DNA of 45,779 nucleotides from a bacterium. GTDB taxonomy: Bacteria > Patescibacteriota > Doudnabacteria > UBA920 > VMFF01. The DNA lies in contig JAJZOG010000017.1 of NCBI GenBank assembly GCA_021811585.1, positions 1 to 45,779 of the forward strand, read 5' to 3'. The translations under genes were made by a program, and so were the position numbers. Positions 8,545-15,386 of this stretch are shown here, piece after piece. The notes below the pieces were generated by a model. That model had not been told where the DNA came from, did not search any database, and saw nothing but the letters and a program-made list of their open reading frames with translations. Position 1 is the first letter of the stretch, and every line of letters begins with the position of its first letter.

Positions 8545-10072
8545 ACTCGATTACTCTTGTTTCCCTGATTACGTTCACTTTTATTTCACCCGGATATTTA
8601 AGCTCGTTTTCAAAGCGGTTGGCTATTTCGCGCGCCAATTTTTGCGCCGCCAAATCGTCAATCTTTTCCGGCTTCACGAAAACGCGAATTTCACGGCCCG
8701 CCTGAATAGCATAGGTCTTCTCCACGCCCTCAAAAGAATTGGCGATATTTTCCAGATCCTCAAGCCGTTTGACATAGTTTTCATACGTATCTTTGCGCGC
8801 GCCGGGCCTTGAACCGGAAATATTATCAGCAGCATCAATAATGGCAGCTTCCACGCTGATATACTCGGTGTCTCCGTGATGGGAAGTGATGGCGTTCACA
8901 ATCTTATCGCTAAGATTAAATTTTTCCGCGATGCGCTTGCCGATTTCCACATGCGTTCCCTCAATATCCTGGTCAAGCGCCTTGCCTATATCGTGCAAAA
9001 GCGCGCCCTGCTTTGCCAGCATCACATCCGCGCCAAGGTCTTGCGCCATTAAAGCCGAAAGTTTTGCCATTTCTATGGAGTGGCGCAAAATATTCTGCCC
9101 GTATGAAGTCCGAAATCGCAAGCGGCCGATAAGCTGGATTAATTTCGGAGGGAATGAAGTGATTCCAAGCTCATACACCGCCTCTTCGCCGGCTTGCTTT
9201 ATCATTTCGCCCACTTCTTGCTTGGCTTTTTCATGCGCCTCTTCGATGCGCGCGGGATGAATCCTGCCGTCTGAAAGCAATTTCTCCAAAGTGAGTTTTG
9301 CGATTTGCCTGCGAATAGAATTAAATCCGGAAATAACAACAGTATCCGGCGAATCGTCAATCAAAATTTCAACACCCATTAGCTGTTCAAATGAACGGAT
9401 GTTTCTGCCTTCTTTGCCGATAATCCTGCCTTTCATCTCCTCGCTTGGGATGTGCACGATTGTGGTTGTGGTCTCGGCCGTAACTTCTGATGCGCAGCGC
9501 TCTATGGCATGCGCGACAATTTCACGCGCCGCCTTATCCGCATCTTCGCGCGTGTTGCTTAAAATTTTCCTGTAAACCGACAGCATTTCTTCTTTTATAG
9601 TTTTCTCGGTATTGTCCAGCAAAACTTTTTGCGCCTCTTCGCGCGTCATTGCCGCAATTTTTTCCAGGTTTGCCAGTTGCTTTTGCTTCAGCTCCCGCAG
9701 CTCATCCTGGTATTTTCGCGTTTCCTCGTTCTTTTTTTCCAAATCCGCTTTCTGCGCATCCAAATTCCTTGTTTTATTGTCCAAATCCTGCTCGCGCCGC
9801 TCTATCCTTTGCTCAAATCTGATTATTTGCTGGCGAAAATCTTCTTCCTGCCTTTTCGCCGCCTCGGTAATTTCAAGCGCCTTTGATTTTGCTTCCAGGA
9901 CAATTTCTTTTTCTTTTGATTTTGCCGATTCTAAAAGTTTTTCCGCGCGATCCTGCGCCGAACCCAAGGTCTTGGCAACCTGGACTTTGCGCCAGTAATA
10001 ACCAATGCCAAGGCCTATTGCCACAGCCGCTAAAATTAATATATATGACATAAAATGCCTTACTTGCTGCAA
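8534..10072 (-). CDS. rny: Ribonuclease Y
   Basis: The protein has 512 residues, the family's normal length. An N-terminal membrane helix (YILILAAVAIGLGIGYYW, about 10-27) is followed by a long coiled coil (about 35-180), a KH domain (about 205-265, IIGKEGRNIRSFEQ) and an HD domain with LLHDIGKALD (about 358-367). RNase Y is a membrane-bound endoribonuclease that starts mRNA decay. It is transcribed ahead of ymdB. The upstream spacer is shared with the divergent sod gene. Confidence 0.97.
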   Translation of the reverse strand: MQQVRHFMSYILILAAVAIGLGIGYYWRKVQVAKTLGSAQDRAEKLLESAKSKEKEIVLEAKSKALEITEAAKRQEEDFRQQIIRFEQRIERREQDLDNKTRNLDAQKADLEKKNEETRKYQDELRELKQKQLANLEKIAAMTREEAQKVLLDNTEKTIKEEMLSVYRKILSNTREDADKAAREIVAHAIERCASEVTAETTTTIVHIPSEEMKGRIIGKEGRNIRSFEQLMGVEILIDDSPDTVVISGFNSIRRQIAKLTLEKLLSDGRIHPARIEEAHEKAKQEVGEMIKQAGEEAVYELGITSFPPKLIQLIGRLRFRTSYGQNILRHSIEMAKLSALMAQDLGADVMLAKQGALLHDIGKALDQDIEGTHVEIGKRIAEKFNLSDKIVNAITSHHGDTEYISVEAAIIDAADNISGSRPGARKDTYENYVKRLEDLENIANSFEGVEKTYAIQAGREIRVFVKPEKIDDLAAQKLAREIANRFENELKYPGEIKVNVIRETRVIEYAR

Positions 10073-10409
10073 GTAAAGTTTTTGCCGATTTATTTAAGGT
10101 ATTTCAGAAATTAGGCAATTTTAAAGAGGAGATTTTTTCTCCCGCTTTCAAAACCTGTTGAAAAATTGGAAATTGAACAATAAAAGCCAAACATTTGAGC
10201 TAAAAATACCGGGCAAAAACTGCTGCAGCCGATTAAATTCTTAATGAATCTTTAATGCAATTGAAATTAAAAGATTATTAAATTTCAATTAAATACAATA
10301 TATCCCAAGTTGCCGAATTTGTCAAAAAAACAGTTGACCAAAACCATGGAATTGTTTTAGCATAAATCTAAAAGCGGCGCATTAACCCAGCCGCAAAAAA
10401 GGAAAAAAC
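10073..10409. other. Divergent rny/sod intergenic region
   Basis: No gene is visible in this 337-nt spacer. It holds the sod promoter (10334-10363), an inverted repeat AATTGAAATT (10259-10268) / AATTTCAATT (10281-10290) that could be an operator, and an AT-rich leader for rny with a GGGAGAAAAAATCTCC hairpin near 10127-10142. Just before the sod start, GCGGC (10373-10377) and GCCGC (10391-10395) form a small hairpin ahead of the AAGGA ribosome binding site. Confidence 0.55.
10334..10363 (+). promoter_or_regulatory. Promoter of the superoxide dismutase gene
   Basis: TTGACC (10334-10339) and TAGCAT (10358-10363) are separated by 18 nt. The start codon lies 47 nt downstream. A GCGGC/GCCGC hairpin sits in the short leader. 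Confidence 0.55.
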
Positions 10410-11021
10410 ATGTACGAAGCAAAAAAATTCGATTCCATACGCGGCCTTGATGGAATTTCGGAAAAAACCATGTCCGAGCATTACAAGCTCTATGAAGGGT
10501 ATGTAAAAAAGGCGAACGAAATAATGGAAAAATTAAAAAGCGCCGATAAGGGCGCTGCCAACCAAACCTATTCGGAGCTGCGCGAATTAAAACTGGAATT
10601 TTCGTTTGCAATCGGCGGCGTGAAAAACCACGAAATTTATTTTGGCCACCTCGGCGGCGCGGGCGGCGAACCGAACGGCGCTCTGGCACAGCAGATAGAA
10701 AAGGACTTCGGGTCTTTTAAAGAATTCCAGCAAGACATGAAGCAAACCGGCATTGCCGCGCGCGGCTGGGTATGGCTTGCCTGGGATTGGGAAAAGCAAT
10801 ATCTTTTTAATTATCTCGGAGACGCACAAAACACTTTCCCTGTTTGGAACGCAACCCCGCTTGTTGCCTTGGATACTTATGAACACGCGTACTGGATGGA
10901 TTACGGCACTAATCGCGGCTCATATATAGACGCATTCTTTAAAAATTTGAATTGGGCAGGCCCGGAAAACCAATTCGAAAGCATCGCGGCAATGATGAAA
11001 AAAATGAGAGAAGAAATGTAA
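10410..11021 (+). CDS. Superoxide dismutase, Fe/Mn family
   Basis: The protein has 203 residues, the family's usual length. The four metal ligands are His24 (MSEHYKLYEGYV), His74 (VKNHEIYFGHLGG), Asp155 and His159 (LDTYEHAYWMDYG). It converts superoxide to peroxide and oxygen in the cytoplasm. Metal preference cannot be decided by eye. The start is supported by AAGGA five bases upstream of the ATG. It is one of the few plus-strand genes, with its own promoter and terminator, so it is regulated alone. Confidence 0.96.
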   Translation: MYEAKKFDSIRGLDGISEKTMSEHYKLYEGYVKKANEIMEKLKSADKGAANQTYSELRELKLEFSFAIGGVKNHEIYFGHLGGAGGEPNGALAQQIEKDFGSFKEFQQDMKQTGIAARGWVWLAWDWEKQYLFNYLGDAQNTFPVWNATPLVALDTYEHAYWMDYGTNRGSYIDAFFKNLNWAGPENQFESIAAMMKKMREEM

Positions 11022-11049
11022 AAAACAAAGTTGTAAATAATTAAAAATG

Positions 11050-11073
11050 CCCCGCGGAAGCGGGGTATTTTAT
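11050..11073 (+). terminator. Intrinsic terminator of sod
   Basis: CCCCGC-GGAA-GCGGGG (11050-11065) is followed by TATTTTAT. It lies 29 nt after the sod stop. Confidence 0.8.
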
Positions 11074-11083
11074 AAACAAAAAA

Positions 11084-11128
11084 AGACCCTTCTACTCCTT
11101 CACGCGAAAGCGAAGTTTCAAAGGGTCT
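11084..11128 (+). other. Hairpin element after sod
   Basis: AGACCCTT (11084-11091) pairs with AAGGGTCT (11121-11128), enclosing a smaller CGCGAAAGCG hairpin. It is not followed by a T run. It lies between the sod terminator and a small open frame and could be part of a short RNA or a leader. No known family is recognised. Confidence 0.4.
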
Positions 11129-11176
11129 GGGGATTAGAAATTTAAAAGATCGGCGAGGACCTCGGGCCTCAAATCA

Positions 11177-11392
11177 GTGGGACAACACCCGACTACCGCC
11201 GTCGAATACATTCAAGCAGTTGACAGAAATGAACCAGCCGTTGCGCCAGCCACGGCTGTCCAAATACGCATGGTTATGCCAGCGCGCACTCACGGTCAAG
11301 ATAACACCTATAGCATTGCGAACATAACAAATGTTCGTCCTGTTGTCGGTAAGCAGGGCGCCGCTGTCGAACTGTCCTTTACCTTGGCGTGA
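11177..11392 (+). CDS. Possible small protein, unknown
   Basis: An open frame of 71 codons starts with GTG and ends at TGA 11390-11392. No ATG start exists upstream before an in-frame stop, and no clear ribosome binding site is seen. The predicted protein is Ala/Val-rich with alternating polar and hydrophobic residues in the second half (VRPVVGKQGAAVELSFTLA), which would suit beta strands. It has no recognised family. Coding status is doubtful; the alternative is a non-coding transcript that includes the hairpin at 11084-11128. Confidence 0.3.
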   Translation: MGQHPTTAVEYIQAVDRNEPAVAPATAVQIRMVMPARTHGQDNTYSIANITNVRPVVGKQGAAVELSFTLA

Positions 11393-11486
11393 GAGAAGCT
11401 GCCAAAGTTCGGAAAGCGTAAACCGTCCAAATTTTTAAGTTCAATTAACTCACAATATTACACTAGGCCGCAAATCTTTGCAATCA

Positions 11487-11510
11487 CAAAAAACCGCCAA
11501 TTTCTGGCAG
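11487..11510 (-). terminator. Terminator of the rpsP-rplS cluster
   Basis: On the minus strand CTGCCA-GAAAT-TGGCGG (11494-11510, with a G-U pair) is followed by TTTTTTG. It lies downstream of rplS. The plus strand also shows a T run after the stem, so it may work both ways. Confidence 0.7.
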
Positions 11511-11569
11511 TTTTTCAAAATTCTTTAAAAAGCTTTATCACTGAGAAACTTTCTATTCTCTCGACTCTA

Positions 11570-11914
11570 CTATTTTGCCTTCTTTGTCCTCGGCAAATTA
11601 TCACGGCGAAGGCGCACATAATACAATTTCGCGCGCTTCACAGGCAATTTTTTTACTAATTCAACCTTGGCAATATTCGGGGAATGCAGGGGGTAAATAC
11701 GCTCCACGCCGACTCCGCTTGAAATTTTCCGCACCGTAAATGTGGCGTTGACGCCTTTACCGCCTTTTTGCGCGATCACAAGGCCTTCAAAAATCTGGAT
11801 TCTTTCTTTATCGCCTTCTTTAATTTTTTGATGAACCTTAACAATATTTCCGGTTTGTATTTCCGGGGAATCGCTTTTGTGCTGCGCGGGTGTGATATGT
11901 TTTACAATTGGCAT
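11570..11914 (-). CDS. rplS: 50S ribosomal protein L19
   Basis: The protein has 114 residues, typical for L19. It contains the family blocks GNIVKVHQKIKEGDKERIQIFEGLVIAQKG (about 22-51) and FTVRKISSGVGVERIYPLHSP (about 59-79). L19 sits at the 30S-50S interface. It is the last gene of the rpsP-khpA-trmD-rluD-rplS unit and begins 10 nt after the pseudouridine synthase stop. Confidence 0.97.
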   Translation of the reverse strand: MPIVKHITPAQHKSDSPEIQTGNIVKVHQKIKEGDKERIQIFEGLVIAQKGGKGVNATFTVRKISSGVGVERIYPLHSPNIAKVELVKKLPVKRAKLYYVRLRRDNLPRTKKAK

Positions 11915-11924
11915 TTCTAATTTC

Positions 11925-12893
11925 CTATGCGCCTTTGGCGCTTGAATTCCTTAAATTATTTAAGACCTTTTGCAAATCTTCAGGAAGGTCCGATTGCGCT
12001 TCTATCCATGTGCCGTCGGGAAGTTGCACTTCAATTTTGCTTGCATGCAAGAATTGCCTCTGAAGCAGAGGCGCGCGGCATTTGCCGTAAAGCGCGTCGC
12101 CTGCGAGCGGAAAACCCAAAGATGAAAAGTGTACCCTAATCTGATGGGTACGTCCTGTATGCAATTTTACACGAACAAGCGTATATTCGTCAATCGCTGC
12201 ATTTTGCGCTTGCTGCCTTTGGGGCGCTTCCAAATATTCCAAAACATTATATTCGGTAATTGCCTGTTTTGGATTTTTGGGCAGATGCGCGGACATTTTA
12301 CGAAAATCCTTTGGGTGCTTGCCAAGAGGTAAATTAATTATGTTATGTTTTGGGACAATGCGCCCGCATGCCAGGGCAAGATATTCTTTTTTTATTTTTC
12401 TTTCGGCAAAAGCGTCTTTTAAATGATTGAACATTTGTTGCGTTTTAGCAACAAGCATAACGCCGGAGGTGTCCTTGTCCAGGCGATGAACGATTCCGGG
12501 GCGGATTTCATCCTCGCCGACAGCGCTGAAATTTCCCGAAAAATCCGCGATGCCGTAACGCGCCAAAAGGCCTTCCGCAAGCGTAATTCCGCCATATCCA
12601 GGCGCCGGATGCACTACCATTCCGGCCGACTTGTCAATTATCAAAATATCGTCATTCTCAAAAAGAATTTTCAAATCCAGATGGCGGGCGGAAATCTTTG
12701 CAGCTTCTGTTTGCGGATCGTATTCGATTTCATCATCCAAGCGCACCACGAATTTGGATTCGTTTTGCACGGATCCGTTCACTTTTACGCGTCCGGCAAC
12801 AATATCTTTCTGGATGCGGGCGCGCGAAAAATCCGCGTTCTCGGAAAGAAAGCGGTCAAGGCGCATCTTGGGCTGATTAACTTTTAACTTCAT
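11925..12893 (-). CDS. RluA/RluD family 23S rRNA pseudouridine synthase
   Basis: The protein has 322 residues. An S4 RNA-binding domain covers about 8-70 (MRLDRFLSENADFSRARIQK). The catalytic motif HRLDKDTSGVMLVAK (about 135-149) contains the nucleophilic Asp. GRTHQIRVHFSSLGFPLAGD (about 247-266) completes the RluA family signature. Proteins of this length with an S4 domain usually act on 23S rRNA helix 69 (RluD type), but the target is not shown here. It overlaps the trmD stop by 17 nt, so it is translationally coupled. Confidence 0.93.
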   Translation of the reverse strand: MKLKVNQPKMRLDRFLSENADFSRARIQKDIVAGRVKVNGSVQNESKFVVRLDDEIEYDPQTEAAKISARHLDLKILFENDDILIIDKSAGMVVHPAPGYGGITLAEGLLARYGIADFSGNFSAVGEDEIRPGIVHRLDKDTSGVMLVAKTQQMFNHLKDAFAERKIKKEYLALACGRIVPKHNIINLPLGKHPKDFRKMSAHLPKNPKQAITEYNVLEYLEAPQRQQAQNAAIDEYTLVRVKLHTGRTHQIRVHFSSLGFPLAGDALYGKCRAPLLQRQFLHASKIEVQLPDGTWIEAQSDLPEDLQKVLNNLRNSSAKGA

Positions 12894-13653
12894 CTTGCAA
12901 ATTTAACAAATCAGGCCTCCTCTTCTTAGTGCGCTTAATCGCTTCGCGCAAGCGCCAATCATTTATTTTTTTATGATTGCCGGAAAGCAAAACCTTTGGA
13001 ACTTTCAGCTGCTTCCTACCTAATTTTAAAACCTCGGGCCGCGTGTATTGCGGATATTCCAATAAATATTTAAATTTAACTCCTGCTGCCGCGGGCGCGT
13101 CCGGAGGCGCACCGGCGTTTTCCGCAAAACTTTCATTTTGCGTGGATTCAAATTTCCCAACCACCCCTGGCACGAAGCGCGAAATTGCCTCAACCATTAC
13201 CAAGGCCGGCAACTCTCCGCCCATCAAGATATAATCACCGACTGAAAATTCCTCATCAGCGAATTTTCTGGCGCGCTCATCAAAACCTTCATATCTGCCG
13301 CAGACAAAAACAATCCGACTATACTTTGCTGCCAAGCGGCGCGCGTCTTTCTGCATAAATTTTTTGCCTTGGGGAGAAAGCAAAATAACCCTGGAATTCT
13401 TTCGTTTTGCGCTGTTTTTCGCGCCTGAGATCCCGGCTATTGCTTTATATAAAATGTCGGGGCGCAGAACCATCCCAACACCGCCGCCATAAGGCCTGTC
13501 GTCAACGGTTTTGTGGGCATCTGCCGCAAAATCGCGCAAATCCACCGGCTGGATTCCTATAAGTTTCTTTTTTATGGCACGGGCTATTATGCTGATTTTG
13601 GAATAATCGGAAATAATTTGCGGAAAAATTGTTATAATATTGAACTGATACAT
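12877..13653 (-). CDS. trmD: tRNA (guanine-N1)-methyltransferase
   Basis: I choose the start MYQFNIITIFPQI, the normal TrmD N-terminus, giving 258 residues; the open frame extends 11 codons further to 13686. Motifs: YGGGVGMVLRPD (about 55-66), FVCGRYEGFDER (about 110-121) and VGDYILMGGELPALVMVEAI (about 132-151), which form the trefoil-knot SAM site. TrmD methylates G37 of tRNAs and prevents frameshifting. It lies between khpA and rluD; rimM, often found here, is absent. Confidence 0.96.
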   Translation of the reverse strand: MYQFNIITIFPQIISDYSKISIIARAIKKKLIGIQPVDLRDFAADAHKTVDDRPYGGGVGMVLRPDILYKAIAGISGAKNSAKRKNSRVILLSPQGKKFMQKDARRLAAKYSRIVFVCGRYEGFDERARKFADEEFSVGDYILMGGELPALVMVEAISRFVPGVVGKFESTQNESFAENAGAPPDAPAAAGVKFKYLLEYPQYTRPEVLKLGRKQLKVPKVLLSGNHKKINDWRLREAIKRTKKRRPDLLNLQDEVKS

Positions 13654-13710
13654 AGGCCCATCAAATATTATTTTATAGAATCGCATTCATGCAGATATCA
13701 CATTCACGGC

Positions 13711-13738
13711 TAAATAAAACCCCGCTTACAAGCGAGGT
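13711..13738 (-). terminator. Terminator or attenuator between khpA and trmD
   Basis: On the minus strand CCTCGCTT-GTA-AGCGGGG (G-U pair included, 13720-13737) is followed by TTTTATTTA. It lies after khpA and before trmD, so the ribosomal unit is either split here or partly attenuated. Confidence 0.65.
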
Positions 13739-13761
13739 TTTAATTTTTTCTAAGCTTAGCG

Positions 13762-14085
13762 TTAGAGCTTAAATTCGTCGATTGCATCAGCACTTTCGTC
13801 GTGCGAAGAGTGCGCCATGGCTGGAGACCTAAACGAACCTTCCGGCTCATTTATCTTCAGATTAACGCGCGCCTTTCGTTTGGCTCCGACAACTCTCAGC
13901 AAAGTTCGAATTGCTTTCGCTGTCTGGCCCTGGCGACCGATGACCTGGCCCATATCCTGAGGATTCAAATGCAGAGTTATAAGCACTCCCATTTCGTCAA
14001 CCGATCTTTCGGTTTTGACATCCTCCGGATGATCAACAAGGGCTTTTACAATATATTCGACAAACTCTTGATCTTTTTCCGGCAT
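13762..14085 (-). CDS. khpA: KhpA family KH-domain RNA-binding protein
   Basis: The protein has 107 residues. The KH core with GQVIGRQGQTAKAIRTLLRV (about 46-65) follows an N-terminal EFVEYIVKALVDHPEDV. The extra C-terminal 25 residues (SFRSPAMAHSSHDESADAID) are polar and probably disordered. KhpA binds RNA, often with KhpB, and is normally encoded between rpsP and rimM/trmD, exactly as here. The previous spacer holds a terminator-like hairpin, so it may have its own promoter. Confidence 0.93.
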   Translation of the reverse strand: MPEKDQEFVEYIVKALVDHPEDVKTERSVDEMGVLITLHLNPQDMGQVIGRQGQTAKAIRTLLRVVGAKRKARVNLKINEPEGSFRSPAMAHSSHDESADAIDEFKL

Positions 14086-14199
14086 TTCTTTGATATCCGT
14101 GCTTTAATATGGCTTTCGACCATCTGTAAGAGATTAAGCCGCTATGCACTTTTGTGCACGAGGTGAGCATACTATTTATTAAATACTTAGTCAATACGC

Positions 14200-14241
14200 A
14201 CAAAAAACCATGAAATTTTGTAAATTCCATGGTTTCTTTTT
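14200..14241. terminator. Terminator after rpsP, bidirectional
   Basis: AAACCATG (14205-14212) and CATGGTTT (about 14228-14235) form the base of a long stem with AAATTT/AAATT inside, flanked by A-rich and T-rich runs on the two sides. On the minus strand it lies between rpsP and khpA. About 220 nt of spacer separate these genes, unlike the tight joins downstream. Confidence 0.6.
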
Positions 14242-14306
14242 TGATTCTAACGCATTCAACCGAAACTTTTGGGTTCAACCGGGCCTTTGGATTCTGATGT
14301 AAAAAT

Positions 14307-14744
14307 TTATTCCGCTTTGTTTTCCGAGGCAGCTTCCTCTGAATTTTCAGAAGGTGTTTCTATTTTTGTTTCCTCTGCTTTAGGCTCTTCTTCTGCCTTT
14401 GCCGCTGCTTCTTCTTTTGGCGCGGCTTCCGCAGAAGCTGCTGCATCGGCCTTGTTCTCCGCGGCCTCTGTTTTCTTGGGAACATTAAATGCCTTAACCT
14501 TGCCTGCCTTTAACAAACCCTTTTCCACCAACAAATTATGGACAGTCGGCGAAAATTCAACTTTTTGGCTTATCCAATACTGCAAACGTTCTCCGTTTTT
14601 CAGGGAAAATTCTTTTTTATGGGGATTATAACTGCCCAGGACTTCCAAAAACTTTTTTGAGACAGCCGCTGTTTTCTCTGCAACCACGACGCGAAAGTTT
14701 GCCTGATTCTTGCGCCCCGTCCTTTGTAATCTGATTGTTAACAT
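14307..14744 (-). CDS. rpsP: 30S ribosomal protein S16 with long acidic tail
   Basis: Residues 1-80 are a normal S16 (MLTIRLQRTGRKNQANFRVV, then LEVLGSYNPHKKE and ERLQYWISQKVEFSPTVHNL). The remaining 60 residues are an Ala/Glu/Lys-rich low-complexity tail that roughly doubles the usual length of 80-90. The tail probably lies on the ribosome surface. It is the first gene of the rpsP-khpA-trmD-rluD-rplS cluster. Confidence 0.95.
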   Translation of the reverse strand: MLTIRLQRTGRKNQANFRVVVAEKTAAVSKKFLEVLGSYNPHKKEFSLKNGERLQYWISQKVEFSPTVHNLLVEKGLLKAGKVKAFNVPKKTEAAENKADAAASAEAAPKEEAAAKAEEEPKAEETKIETPSENSEEAASENKAE

Positions 14745-14804
14745 TTTCTTTTTTAAAAATATAAATTAAGTGCCTGCTAATACTAACAAATGCGGGGGTT
14801 TTCG

Positions 14805-15380
14805 TCAACGATTTTTCAGATGCCTGTAAAGGAAATAAATAAAGCCCAGGATAATAAGGCCTGCCAAGACAATATTTATCTGGTGAAAATACGACTGGAT
14901 AATTCCCCAATTTTCACCCAATTGCATGCCTATCCAAGCCAAAAAAAATGACCAGACAAATGATCCGAGAAAAGTGTAAAAAATAAACCGCTTTATTTCC
15001 ACGCGGTAAATTCCCGCCGGCAGGGAAATGAAGCTGCGGACAATGGGCATAAGCCGGCCGATAAAATTCGAGAAATCTCCGTACTTTGCAAAAAACCTGT
15101 CGGATTTTTCAATATCGCTTCTGTTCATTAATAAATATTTCGCATTTTTTTCAATAAATGGCCGGCCGCCGTAATAGCCCGCGTAATACAATAGCAAAGA
15201 GCCAAAAACAGCTCCAATCGCGCTTGCCAAAGAAACGCCTAAAAGCGAAAATCTCCCGGTATGGATTAAGAATCCGGAAAACGGCAAAAACAATTCCGAA
15301 GGCAAGGGAATTGCCGCGCTGCTTATGGCCATCATGATGCCAACGCCCAGATAGCCCCAATTTGAAATTATGTGAAGCAT
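14805..15380 (-). CDS. DedA family membrane protein
   Basis: The protein has 191 residues. Features of the DedA/SNARE-associated family are the re-entrant segment with AIPLPSELFLPFSGFL (about 23-38), GSLLLYYAGYYGGR and FIGRLMPIVRSFISLPAGI (about 106-124) with the family arginines, and three C-terminal helices. Some members flip lipid carriers such as undecaprenyl phosphate. It follows smc by 6 nt. A second DedA protein is encoded at 21697-22308. Confidence 0.92.
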   Translation of the reverse strand: MLHIISNWGYLGVGIMMAISSAAIPLPSELFLPFSGFLIHTGRFSLLGVSLASAIGAVFGSLLLYYAGYYGGRPFIEKNAKYLLMNRSDIEKSDRFFAKYGDFSNFIGRLMPIVRSFISLPAGIYRVEIKRFIFYTFLGSFVWSFFLAWIGMQLGENWGIIQSYFHQINIVLAGLIILGFIYFLYRHLKNR

Positions 15381-15386
15381 TTGATT

